A stretch of 64,000 bases of DNA, taken from Oscarella lobularis. Its lineage: Eukaryota; Porifera; Homoscleromorpha; Homosclerophorida; Oscarellidae. The notes under the pieces were generated by a model that worked only from the letters and a program-made list of their open reading frames with translations, did not search any database and was not told where the DNA came from. The DNA lies in contig NC_089190.1 in the NCBI RefSeq assembly GCF_947507565.1, forward strand, positions 558,001 through 622,000, written 5' to 3'. The translations under genes were made by a program, and so were the position numbers. Within the stretch, counting starts at the first letter, position 1. Each line of letters starts with the position of its first letter. Shown here piece after piece: positions 10,126-21,065 of the stretch.

Positions 10126-11782
10126 TTCCGATCGGTCGCAAAACCGATCGGAAGTGTCACTTTGGTAGTCTCGCGTAGCCAGACCCTTCCCCCTTGGTGA
10201 TATTAACTCTCACCAAGGGGAAAGGGTCTGGGGAACTTCTTTGATCTTCTTGTGTGCCGCTTCCCCCGGATTCCGGGGGGACCATATATGGAATGTTGAC
10301 CATATACGGTAACTCCTTGACGTCACCATATGTCACCCAGGTTTTGTGACAATCCAATAAGCGATCACACCAGATTACACTGTACTGTAGAGTGACGCCA
10401 TTCGTTCGCTTGCCACTGAAAGACGCAGCGGGTTAGCAATGGGTAGGGCTCGTTTGATCTGCACGCAACGATTCGCCAGCTGCCATTTTAGCCAGCATTG
10501 GAACCGCTACTTATTGGATTGTCACCCGATCTGGATGACATCATGTCACTCCTACGCGCGGCACACAAGATCAAAGAAGTTCCCCAGACCCTCTCCAGTG
10601 GTGATATTAACCACCACTAGAGAGAGGTCTGGCTACGCGAGACTATGACTTTGGCTGCTCTGCGCAAGAAACAGAAAATCACACAAAGCAATGAAGAGAA
10701 GTAGACAAACCTCGTCGCGACGGTTCCGCTGAGTTCCGTTGCAGGAATCGCTGCGAAAAGACAGAAATACGCTTCTAACGCACGCTGGTGCGAACAATCG
10801 ATATATAATCACGTGATTACATAATTGCTCATATCAAAAACCGATTGAAATAGCTAAATCTGTGTACAAAAACATCCCATTGAATGATTACTGAGCTTCT
10901 ACACTGATTTCTAGTCTAAAAAAAGCGAGGTCCCACAATGGGGTACATAGCGGAAGTGAGCCATGATTAGGAAAACAGTCTAAAACCAAGTTTACAAACC
11001 GAAGCGGTGATTATAAAGCGACGTATGATGACATAAATACGTAGATGATAAACTGATAATTACTGTTAGAAAAAGTGAGGCCCCTCGTTCAGACACGCAC
11101 TCGAAAGTCGTTTTTAGAGAAGCAAAAACGGTGTTTACAACCGCCTTCTGATAGCTGCTTTTGCTGTTTACAGTATGTTTTCGACTGTTTTCTCACGGTG
11201 GCTCACTTCCGCTGTGTACCCAATGAGACCTCACCTTCTTTATTTGTAGAAATCGGTGTAAAAGCTTATTACTTATTTGACTAAATGGTTGCGACACCGC
11301 TTTTGCTTTCTAAAAACGATTTTCGACTGCGTGTCCGAACGAGGGGCCTCACTTTTTCTAAAGGTAGTTATCAGTTTATCAGCTACATATTTATGTCATA
11401 AGTCGCTTTATAATCGCCGCATCGCTTTGTAAACTTGGTTTTAGACTGTTTCCTAACCATGGCTCACTTCCGCTATGTACCCCATTGTGGGACCTCATCT
11501 TTTTTTATACTAGAAATTAGTGTAGCAGCTTGGTAATCATTCAATGGGATGTTTTTGTACACATCTTTGGCTATTTCAATCGGTTTTTGACGACAGTGAT
11601 TATATCACGTGATTATATATTATAGATTTTTCTTCGTGGCGACTTTTCGCAGCGAATCCTTCTACGGAAGGCAGCGGAACCATCGCGATGAGGTTTGTCT
11701 ACTTCCCTACACTGCATTGTGTGATTTTGAGTTTTTGCAGACCCAAGTGAACACTTCCGATCGGTTTTGCGACCGATTGGAA
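10126..11782. mobile_element. Foldback element with long inverted arms
   Basis: The left arm (10126 to about 11134, interrupted by a 480-bp insertion) matches the reverse complement of the right arm (about 11293-11782). The ends read TTCCGATCGGTCGCAAAACC on the left and the complement at 11761-11782. Matching blocks include GTAGACAAACCTC, the ATCACGTGATTA-type segment and the stretch around ACAAAAACATCCCATTGAAT. The arms are roughly 500 bp without the insertion. The loop (11135-11292) carries a third diverged copy of an arm segment (GGCTCACTTCCGCTGTGTAC). No transposase was seen, so this is non-autonomous. No clear target duplication was identified. Confidence 0.75.
10166..10645. mobile_element. 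480-bp MITE nested in the foldback arm
   Basis: It begins TAGTCTCGCGTAGCCAGACC and ends with its inverse, with about 90-bp inverted ends sharing GGGTCTGGGGAACTTCTTTG. Flanks are TCACTTTGG (10157-10165) and TGACTTTGG (10646-10654), a 9-bp target duplication with one mismatch. The right arm of the surrounding foldback has a single copy of this site without insertion, confirming the boundaries. A 9-bp duplication and long inverted ends resemble Mutator-like MITEs, but the superfamily is an inference. Confidence 0.8.
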
Positions 11783-12339
11783 CGGTTTTCTTCCCTGGTT
11801 GTAACGTTTTTCATATGGACTTCCTGTGCACTTTCGCCCGTCCAATGGACCACGACGACTGACGGCTCGCTCTTGCCACATCCTAATGGGCACGTTTCGC
11901 TTCCTTATAAGTTATTCGTCTTTTTATGAAAACGCGCAAAGTCCATGTGCGCTAAACTATATATTAATTGCTCTGCCTGCGCAGACACAAGAACGTGTCT
12001 ATTATGATTGCGCAATATATCGTCGTGGAGTCGCACTGCTCCCTCCGTGTCTTTCCAAACTTTTATGACCAATTGGCCGTCTTTTGTCACGTGATTATTG
12101 GTACCCCTATCTTGATCTCTCCGTCCTTCTCCTCTCCTCAACGATCCAAAAAAAATAACAATGACGAACTCTCCTTCCCTGGACTCCACTCAATTGCATG
12201 GCTTGTTCTCACTGGCTGGAATCAGAAGATTTGATGTTAAGTGCAGATCCTCTGACTGTGTAGAAAAGCTAAAGAAGAAAATTAATTGCACGTATAGAAA
12301 ATTTAATAAAATAAAATGAAATAAAAAACGCGGGGAGGA
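11783..12339. other. Non-coding stretch
   Basis: Nothing was recognised between the foldback element and the Ig-like repeat gene. Two CACGTGATTA-type motifs near 12090 and 11610 recall the foldback arms. Overlapping open frames here are short and show no family features. Confidence 0.3.
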
Positions 12340-14780
12340 ATTCAGATGCTTGTCGCCCATTCGGATTGAGAACGGCAACGCTTCCGAGACTGCTGACGTC
12401 CGTTATAGTACTGGCTCTCATCGTGATGAAAGTGTTCGCCCTGCTAGTTGCCACGTCGGGGAATCTATTGATTTCCTTCAAGTCGTCCTCTGTGATGTTA
12501 ACGGCAATTTCGAAACCGATGGGACTGTTGGTACGGCCTCCAGTTAAAGAGAAAGAATTGCCTGTTCCAGCAGCGTTGCCCTGGATCGTTATGTACGTTA
12601 CTTCGAATTGATCAGGTAAGACGACGTCGTCAAAAGTCAGAGTCAAGATTCGGTTTTGCATGTCAAGAGTAAAGGCCGAGAGAGCGGGCGCTAGATTGTC
12701 TTCTCTGTAAGTCGTCACTTGACCGGGTCCAAAAGCTGAAACGGGGTTCCCGGCACTGTCTTTTACACTTTCGCTATAAATCTTCAGGAAAGTGTTTTCT
12801 TTTCTGGCAGCCAAAGCCGAATTGAGCTTGATATCTTGCAAATCGGCATTGTTTATTTGAATTACAAGAATCGTTGGATCGGAGTCTTTTCGGTGAGGTT
12901 AGAAGCTTCGCCGCCAGAACTGCTAGCTTGCAAAGTAATCCAGCCGAAATCAATAGAGTTCGAGTCCACCGGTTCACTGAACTTAATTTCCGCTGTTCCT
13001 TGACCCAAATCTAAGCTGACAAAGTCAATAGCAGTGGGATCCGTTTCGTCTTTCACGTAATTTCGAACTTGCAGCGCACTTATTCCGTTTAGAAGCGGAA
13101 CGGCTCTGTTGCCACCAGGAGGAACGAAAACGGTATCTCGAGCTAGACTTGCCGTTGCCGTCAAATACGTAGAGTTCTCGTCCGCTGCCAATGCGTAAAT
13201 AGATTTTATTCCGTTGAGATCCGCTGCGTTCAGTTGAATAACGAAGGAGGGGTTGTTTCCCGTGTTCACGTTTCCAATTCCAGTTGTCAAAGTATAAGAC
13301 GTTGTTGAATTAAAAGCACTTTGTAGAGTTATCGCAGATGGATCAAAGCTGACTTCGAGAGCAAACTCATTTAGCGTCACGGTCAATTCGCCTGTTTCCA
13401 AATTCAAGTCAAACGACTGCACTTTAGTTCCCGTCGTATCCTCAACGATACTCGTCGGCGACGAATACAATCGGTTCGCTACGTCATCAGCAAGCACGGC
13501 AACGTCGTTGCCAGCCATATCTTCAACGAAATCTGAAGAAAATCGTATGTAGCAAAGTCCTGGAGAGCTGCACAGTCGAACATTTCTTTTGATGCTATTG
13601 AGGTCGGCAGCGGAGAAAGTGACGACGACTCTCGTTCCATCGGCGCTTGTCATAGCGCCGGCGGTGAGGTTCACAATATCGCGGTCAATATCATCGTTGT
13701 ACCATCCTTTGATTTGGACAGCTGATGGATCTAAAGTCGACACTCGAACTGTTTCGGAAAATCAGCGTAAAGGTTCCGTCGTTGAAGTTCAACACCTCGA
13801 AAGAGACGAGAGTCGGTGCCAGCCGGTCAACGACGAAGTCAGTCACCTTCACTGCCGTAGCATTCACTAGAGGATTCAGTGGAAGTGCGACCATGTCGCT
13901 GACAAGATCAGTCGTGTAGACCAGGTAGCAGTCATTGACACCGGTGCAGTAAGGCAACGCATTCAGTCTGTTCAAGTCGGTTGCAGTAAAAACAAATGTC
14001 AGTTCTGCGCCATCTCCAGTCACTCTTGCAAATTCAGTCAAAAGAAAGAGGTCCTCGGTAGCTGTGGCATTATTCTGAAAGTGCAGATGAGAAATGTTAA
14101 ACGTTGACGAATCAACAGCTTCGCTGAAAGTCAGAGTCACGTTTGCTCCGTTCATGTTGACCGAAAAGCCAACAAGTGTCGGTCTTGTCGTGTCCGGAAC
14201 GAATTTCGTCACTTCCACGGCGTCATCACGATCTGACGTAAATAGGCCTACGAGATCTTCTGCTGCGTTGTTCGAAACGGCGACGAATGTCGTATTGGCA
14301 GAAAGAGCCAGAGTTCTAGCCACTTTTATAGCATTTAACCGATCTTTGGCAATATTGAGACGAATGATTGTCGAATCTTTGGACACAAACGTGCTGTCTT
14401 TCAAGTCGATTCTCGCGACGAAGTCACTGATTTTGTCTTGAACGAATAATTCCGAGGGATCGACTGAAGAAGCGCTAATCGTTTAACTAAAGGTGAGATC
14501 GAGTATTCCGTTGTCGAGATCAAAGACGGCGCTAACAAGTTTGGGCATAGTTGTGTCGTTGAAAAAGTCAGAAACCTTAGAGCAGGCGACACGATCCCGA
14601 CCATCCCATTTCCAGCCATGTCTTGAGCGAGGTCGGCGTCTACACTGAGATAAGAATTTTTCGAATTCGAAAAGATGTTAGGATTGCTTCTCAAAAAGTC
14701 TGCATCGACAATGCTAAGAGAAACGTCAAAAATCGAAGTGGACGCCCCTGTTGGTTGGCTTCCTGAGGTAAGCTCTTAAG
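12340..14780 (-). CDS. Secreted or surface protein of six or so tandem Ig-like (Big_5/SbsA-like) repeats
   Basis: At least six repeats of about 130-140 residues follow each other without introns. Each starts like DTTRPTLVGFSVNMNGANVT and continues with LTFSEAVDSSTF or similar, followed by a polar loop and an ending such as LNRIKS--LA---YL--TA. Some also carry a DMAGN motif (for example near 14610). This pattern resembles bacterial-type Ig-like domains (Big_5/SbsA) found in large adhesins. The exact family is an inference. Frame changes occur near 14400, 13720, 12870 and 12810. The 5' side continues to about 14780 without a start, and the 3' side dissolves after NPNGRQASEFLP into AT-rich sequence, so both ends are missing. 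The role is probably extracellular adhesion or matrix. Confidence 0.6.
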
Positions 14781-14882
14781 ATACCCCAGACGAAGTATTA
14801 GACTGGCTGTAAAGAGTCACTCCTTTAATTCAAAGTCCTATTTATAAAGAATATAGATTTGCGCACAACCCTTTTTGTCTTA

Positions 14883-17800
14883 GCTTACCTGCTTGGAGCG
14901 CCTGAAAGCGAGCAGATAGCATTACTACAAACAGGTGAGTTGCACAGCTTGACTTGAAATGGTATATTGACTTGTAATTGAAGGTCAGCGCGTGATTAGT
15001 GCATTTGTTGATCACAGCCAAAGCGTTTGCCTTCGCTTGTTGTCTTTGCTTGTCTACCCACTTCTGTCTATCGTCGTCGTGAGTCCAAAGACCAGCGAGA
15101 CAATTCTTGGCGAATCAAATGCGTTGTTCAAATGTTCATTGGCAACGGAACTTCTTTCCACCGTAGAGGCGATATCGCATACAGCAGACGATAAACGACA
15201 GGAAGGAGACTTCGCGAAAACGGCCGAAAGAGACTTTGAACACTGTGACACAAAGGTGGGCTCTCTTTTACCTGTTCTGGACGTTTGCTGCCGAACACTA
15301 CACGGCCTGCTGACGAAGTAAGAGGCTAAGGGCATGATGAAAGGGATGGTTTTCGACGCTTTTACACTATTTGCACTATAGTCGTATCAGCACGGTGGAG
15401 TGGTTATCGAAGTTGATGGAAATGATGCCAGCTTACCGGCAGAAGCCTGTTCCCGTCTACTTTGTACTTATTGGAGCCGCGCTGTTTTCCTCTCCTCTGG
15501 ACGAAGCTCGACCAAAAGTGCTACAATTTCTCAAGGCAGTCGCTCTTTCAGACCCAGCTCAGGCTAATTTATTATCCGTTTGAAGTTTACGGGTTATTAT
15601 CAATTTTTTTGTGCAGTTAGTGTCGCTTCTTCATCTCTTCCTTTACCAGCTGAACCTCGAATCGATTCCCGAAGTGAAACTACACATTATGTATTCAATA
15701 CCTGATCTGGCAACTCACCGGCTTGCTGTTCAACCAGTGTTGAGGAGTCTTCAGAAACTCGCGGAGAATAAACGTCTTCAGCCTCTGTCTATTCGACTGA
15801 TCGGCGTTTTGTGGCAAAAGCAGGTAAACAGCCTTGCAAACAGATCTCCTGTCGTAAGTGTTTACACTGTAAACTGTAGGACCGAATTTTTCCTTACCTT
15901 CTCCAAGTTCTCTTCGCCTGTCCTATTGGCTTTAGTGACGGCGGTCCCATCGAACGTTCACGAAACTACGAACTGAAGTTGTCTCAAGCGGCTTGCATTT
16001 TAGATGTGTGCCGACTGAGGTAAGTCATGTCGTGCACGTTGCTTTGAGCACGTGTGATGTTTCTTTACCAATAGAGCAAGTCAGCATGGTGCTGATTTAG
16101 TCGGTCTCCTTTCTCGTATATTGAATGCCGCGCTTCGCGATCCTCTTGCACCTTGCGAACCGGCTGCACTTGCTATAGAAGCTCTTAAGTTTCTTTGTCT
16201 TGCCGACGTGATTGACTTGCCGACGGCGTGGTCATCTCTTGCTAGCAAAGTACTGAAAGACCGACGTCCTTTGCTCTTGAAGCAGGCGTGCTCGCTCTTG
16301 AAGGTAACCTTTGAGCTCTGTGAAGACGATGTAGGAAAGCCAGTAAATTGCGTCCTTTTCGCGATTACGTTATGCTTTTGCGCAGGATTTTATTGATAGT
16401 GTCGTGAGAACTCTGTGGGAAGTGGCGCTCACAATCCGCTCTTATGTATCGCCAATGAAGCTTATGCAGCTTTGGCGGAATTGCCACGTAGCTGTCTGAA
16501 GTTTGATCTTCTTGGTGTGTGAGGGTTTCCGCTATCGTTTTCTAGCGAGACGTTTTTCTTTTTAGCTTCAGAAGCAGGTACTGAAAAGCGTGAGCAGGAC
16601 ACTAGCGGCGTCTCTAACAGTTACTGACGACGAAGACGAAGATGACCAAAAGGATCGCCCGTTGTCGAACCAGTATAATAGATCACCGGTATAATAGATC
16701 ACTGCGTCATCGTGACGTAGAGGTACGTATGAATGACGTCACCATATGCCGCGGTCCCTCTCCGTCTTCGATTCGGTCTCGAGAAATTTCGTTCGTGAAG
16801 ACGATTCTCGAGCCTAAATAGATTCAGCGAGTACGCTCTCACGCTGATCTTTTATGCCGGTGATCTTTTTTACCGCTGGCATAACAGATCACCGGTATAA
16901 AAGACCAGTGCAGTGCATGCCTTTCTGAGACAGCGACAACAAATTCATTATGGTTTGGACACACTATGCGCATGATCACTTATGCAGCCGGCAGAAAAGA
17001 ACTCCATAACCGATAGATGCCATTCTGTTATTTAATTAATTTTTTAATTAAAGGTGACTGCATAGCAATATGTTGCCACATTAGTGTAAACTAGCACAAC
17101 ATCATCAATCACAACAATAATTCGAGGCAATGATTGCTGCTGCAATCAAGCCGTTGTTTCGTCTGTTGATATGCGAAAATTCAAGTTTTTATAGTTACAT
17201 CTATCGGTAGTAAACGCCATACTTCACCGATCATTGCAACGATTGTTATTATGGTTGGTTAATTAAAGTGCAAGGCAGAATTAACTAAAATTTGCCAAGA
17301 AACATTCTCAAATGCGTGAAATTTTTTTATGTAGAAATGGATCGCGGCACTGTTTCCAAAAGTTATTCTGCAGTAGGAGTAGGAAGCATTCGCAATTAGG
17401 GCGATGCAGCCTCACGGAAGTAGAACTAGCTCTCCTAGCATTTAATTTTATCAACGCTACATTTCATGCAGGAATAACGCACTACAGAATACAGTAACGA
17501 TTACAACATGCACTGATGAATTTTTATCACAAGGCATTGCAGCAGAATTGACTACCGATGTGAGTATTCCAGCAAGCATTGTCGCAATCATTATTGCTGT
17601 TTCTGCTCTTTTATTTTGAAAGGAATACAGTAGAATCTTGTTAAATCCTATTGTTTTAGAAGCGCATACACTTGTCACTAATTCTAAAATTGTTTCAAGA
17701 CAATTTTAAAAAGGATCTCAAAACAATTCTAAATTGTCCCAAACCAATTTTCAAAATTGTCTCGACAATTCTAAAATTGTCCCAAGACAGTTAGTTTTCT

Positions 17801-18223
17801 ATACGTTAGAAGAACATGCACTAAGATCTGGCGATCTTTTCTGCCGGCTGCATAAGTGATCATGCGCATAGTGTGTCCAAACCATAATGAATTTGTTGTC
17901 GCTGTCTCAGAAAGGCATGCACTGCACTGGTCTTTTATACCGGTGATCTGTTATGCCGGCGGTAAAAAAGATCACCGGCATAAAAGATCAGCGTGAGAGC
18001 GTACTCGCTGAATCTATTTAGGCTCGAGAATCGTCTTCACGAACGAAATTTCTCGAGACCGAATCGAAGACGGAGAGGGACCGCGGCATATGGTGACGTC
18101 ATTCATACGTACCTCTACGTCACGATGACGCAGTGATCTATTATACCGGTGATCTATTATACTGGTTCGACACCCGTCCGTACCTGGTGTTCTTCTCACC
18201 CATCTTTTGGCGGGTTTTAATTA
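14883..18223 (+). pseudogene. FOCAD: Focadhesin (FOCAD) middle exons, interrupted by a 1.5-kb transposon
   Basis: Exons read along the + strand: LAYLLGAPESEQIALLQT (about 14883), then 14983-15319, 15381-15583, 15615-15820, 16078-16320 and others, separated by short introns. Matching features are the helical repeats around LHIMYSIPDLATHRLAVQPV and LQPLSIRLIGVLWQKQ, and the acidic stretch DDEDEDDQKD. Human FOCAD is a large helical-repeat protein linked to focal adhesions and to SKI-complex function. Only its middle third is present here. The acidic exon is cut at 16662 by an inverted-repeat element. The frame resumes after it, with RPSVPGVLLTHLLAGF across the junction, at 18173. Start and end exons are absent. 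Confidence 0.75.
16663..18172. mobile_element. 1510-bp inverted-repeat transposon inserted in the FOCAD exon
   Basis: The ends TGTCGAACCAGTATAATAGA are perfectly inverted, with arms of about 338 bp (16663-17000 and 17836-18172). The arms contain repeated ACCGGTATAATAGATC/GATCTTTTATGCCGG modules. The 5-bp direct repeat CCCGT flanks the element (16658-16662 and 18173-18177). The 830-bp centre has no recognised protein. Its right part (about 17690-17800) holds a degenerate repeat of AATTGTC-type words. The superfamily is unknown: the 5-bp duplication is unusual and the termini do not start with the CAC expected for Transib. Confidence 0.85.
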
Positions 18224-18639
18224 GCAGTCGAGAGACGGTGCGGACATTTTTCTTAATTATTAATACCGCTGTATCAGCGCAATGTTCACAACCACAACGC
18301 GTTGAAATATTCCATATTATCATATTGAATGTATATCTGCAAAGACTACCTGCAAAGACTACATGCACTAAGCAAAACGCCCACGCAATTACAGCAAAGT
18401 TCAGTTCTAATACATCTAGATCTCGTCGTTTTGTATACTTCGGCTATCACGTATAAAATACATATGGCCCGTATATCCGGGTTGAAAAAGCCGTCCGTAT
18501 AATATGACATACGGGCACCAATAACTTCCTCGTCCTCTAGACTAAAAGCGGACGTTCCAGTTCCACGTCGATCATTAAAACTAGAGGCTTGCTTGTCCAA
18601 CCCAGGCCAATGTGAATATTTATTATAGTCTAGTCTTAC

Positions 18640-19002
18640 CATGTGTGAGCTCGAGCTAATGCCGATACTGTACCGGTCCTTTCGACGCAAAATCTCTGCG
18701 GACCGCTGCTTCCTACATAAATAAATATCACTGTATCCTCTACTAGATTGATTTCGCTTCTGCAAACCGTAAAGTTCAGCAAATCCGTTCATAGGAACTC
18801 GAGATGTGCCTGTGATGAATTGAAGAAGACGATGCTGCAGCCTGCAATTGAGACAGTAGTCAGATTTCGTCCGAAGCAGTACAGACTTCCTCACCTTCCA
18901 TAGCCAAATGATAATAGGATGCCGATCCGAATAACCGCCTTTGTACACTGTGTGTTTGCGCCAGTCCTTCAAATCAATTTCTCCCAATCCACATAGCAAA
19001 TA
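18640..19002 (-). pseudogene. NEDD4-family HECT E3 ligase, three orphan exons
   Basis: Three exons on the minus strand encode part of the catalytic HECT lobe of a NEDD4-type ubiquitin ligase. Exon one (19002-18895) reads [17 protein letters not shown] and [15 protein letters not shown]. Exon two (18841-18768) reads [20 protein letters not shown]. Exon three (18712-18640) reads [20 protein letters not shown] then RAHTC, placing the catalytic cysteine region at its end. All intron ends are GT...AG. The final exon that should follow the cysteine (FNRLDLP...) was not found in the next 400 bp, and no WW, C2 or earlier HECT exons lie upstream, where hairpin repeats begin. This is an isolated fragment. 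Confidence 0.82.
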
Positions 19003-19370
19003 CTAGATAGAAGAAAGTGGCTAAATAATCGTTTGAGTGTGTGTGTGTGAAACAGATCTCAAAACCAGTAGAATAAACGACGCCTAATAAGAAAAACCCT
19101 CTACGACGCTCGAAACATTGGATTCTTTGTCGAAAATGCAGAGATTTTAATCTTTTATGCCGATCGAGTCGAGCCAATGTTCGGATGTCATCGATATCGG
19201 ATTTTACGTGGAGTTTACGCGATCATCCCCGGCACGTGTCTCACGTTGGGTTGGTTAATCACCATCGAGGGATCACGTGGTATTGTTATTCCTCAAAGGT
19301 GACGTCATGTACGGCTCGCCCGGAAGTGGCCCGTGTACGCGATTGGGCGTATCCCCACTTCCGCTGCATA

Positions 19371-19923
19371 TCAGCGTTGCGCGTCGATTTCTAGCTACAT
19401 TATGGATCGCGAGAATCTCGCTCTATAGGGTATGCGCTGCAGAACGGTTTCGCCGGCAGTAGTGGCGAGTGCGGTGCGAGATAAGCGCACACGAGCGCAA
19501 ATCTCTATACCGGCGAAACCGTTCTGAAGCGCCCCTTTGCATACCCTATAGAGCGAGATTCTCGCGATCCGTAATGTAGCTAGAAATCGACGCGCAACGC
19601 TAGCCTCGCGTTCGCCAGGCCCTTCTCCCTGCTCTCCCGTATAAACCACGGGAGGGGTATCTGGAAAATCACGTGGTGCCCCTTTTGGGGGTGCGGTCGG
19701 GTGCGACGATTGGAATACACGTCATTATTTTCCCCAAAAACACGGATCTGTTACTTTTGGCGTACTTCGGCAGGCTGCGCGACCAGTCCGACGCGTCATA
19801 CCGACCGCACCCCCAAAAGGGGGCACCACGTGATTTTTCAGATACCAGGCCCTTCTCCCCTCCCGTGTTTATACGGGAGAGCAGGGAGAAGGGCCTGGCG
19901 AACGCGAGGCTAGCGCAACGCTG
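19371..19923. repeat. Two adjacent long hairpins (nested palindromic MITE-like element)
   Basis: The first inverted pair is 19373-19456 with 19510-19601 (sharing ATCGCGAGAATCTCGCTCTA). The second pair is 19599-19700 with 19801-19914 (sharing GGTGCCCCTTTTGGGGGTGC or its near match). The outermost TCAGCGTTGCG at 19371 pairs with CGCAACGCTGA at 19913-19923, so the two hairpins lie within one larger inverted frame. No protein is encoded. The structure suggests one foldback element with a second inside it. Confidence 0.7.
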
Positions 19924-20204
19924 AATCGCTACTTCGCGCGTGCACTTGCTACTTCGCGGCACCTACGTCACTACCAATTATCCCACCCGGTGGGAGCGGT
20001 GCACAACAAGATCAAAGGCATGTCCCATTAACGGAGGGGGAGGGACTGGGAACGAGACCATTGTTACGCCAGCTGGTTACGCACTGGTACTCGCACATGG
20101 CGCGTTTGTTAGGGCTTGTCTAATAAGAAAATAGCTTACGACAAATGCGTGCATACCGTAGTTACTTGGCCGTCGACTGAAACGAGTTTCCACTTTCCCT
20201 TAGG

Positions 20205-20985
20205 CTCGAGGGTCCAGGCTGTTGTCCGGAACAGGCTGGGCGCATCTGACAGCACGTGACCTGGGCGTTCCTCTAGCCAGCCAATCGTCGACCAGCATTA
20301 CGCATTCCAGCACGATTGGGCGTGTGATTCCGTGCAGGAAGACGTGGTGAAGCGATAGACTACACTGGAACGAGATTCCGTCGTATTGAGTCCTTTTCAG
20401 CGACCCAGCTTTAGGTTTGATCAATTTGAGATCACTACGATTGCTGAAATCAACCTAAAGAGAAATGCAGCCTAATGTGCGACCAACTGCAACGAAGAAG
20501 TCTTACCGCGAGACCCAAGCTTTCGGCTTTCGATGGATCGTTGTAGACAGCCTCGAGCTTCAGACACAGTTCGCCGCTTTCTTTTTGAAAATGTTTTTTC
20601 TTCTCAGGCTTGAATTCCCACGTAACATTGGAGCTAGATGCAAACCGAATTACAAAACCTGCATTTTCTTACTCCAAAACAAGGTGACGTACCTGGTAAT
20701 GCCAACATAAGCCACGGTTTTTGATTGCCAATCATCGACCAATGACAATCCAACGCTGGGTAACGACACGTTCAATTCAAAGTCGGGCTGCTCAATGTGG
20801 TCAGTCTAAATAGCACACCAATTAGGTAACAGTTATTCCGGCCGAGTTAACCCTACTTCAGTAGCCTTGAACACTTCCGATTTATTGTCAGTAAAAAGAT
20901 AAACCCGTTGAAGTCCGTCTAGAAAGGAAGCGCAGTAGACAGTGATATCATCGCGCTTTGAAAACGCCATTTTTCCTCTCGAATC
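20205..20985 (-). pseudogene. VPS13-family lipid-transfer protein, downstream exons (minus strand)
   Basis: Exons on the minus strand encode parts of a VPS13-type bridge-like lipid transfer protein, which works at membrane contact sites. From 20985: DDITVYCASFLDGLQRVYLF with TDNKSEVF; then 20810-20705: LPSVGLSLVDDWQSKTVAYV; then 20640-20500: NVTWEFKPEKKKHFQKESG; then about 20430-20205: LIKPKAGSLKRTQYDGISFQ. This order matches the SHR-BD and following region of VPS13. The exons that should precede them are found in opposite orientation at 21066-22115. The gene is therefore inverted internally and truncated at both sides. Confidence 0.78.
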
Positions 20986-21065
20986 CTGTACGCGCATGCA
21001 CGAGTGTCGCGTAACATGTCGCCGACTGTTTAGAAATGTCTATTTATGAATCTGTTTTTAGGCTA

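Noticed and set aside
16663-18172. Transib element, based on the 5-bp target duplication
   Set aside because: Transib termini begin with CAC and prefer a CGWCG target; this element begins TGTCG with target CCCGT and has no recognised transposase.
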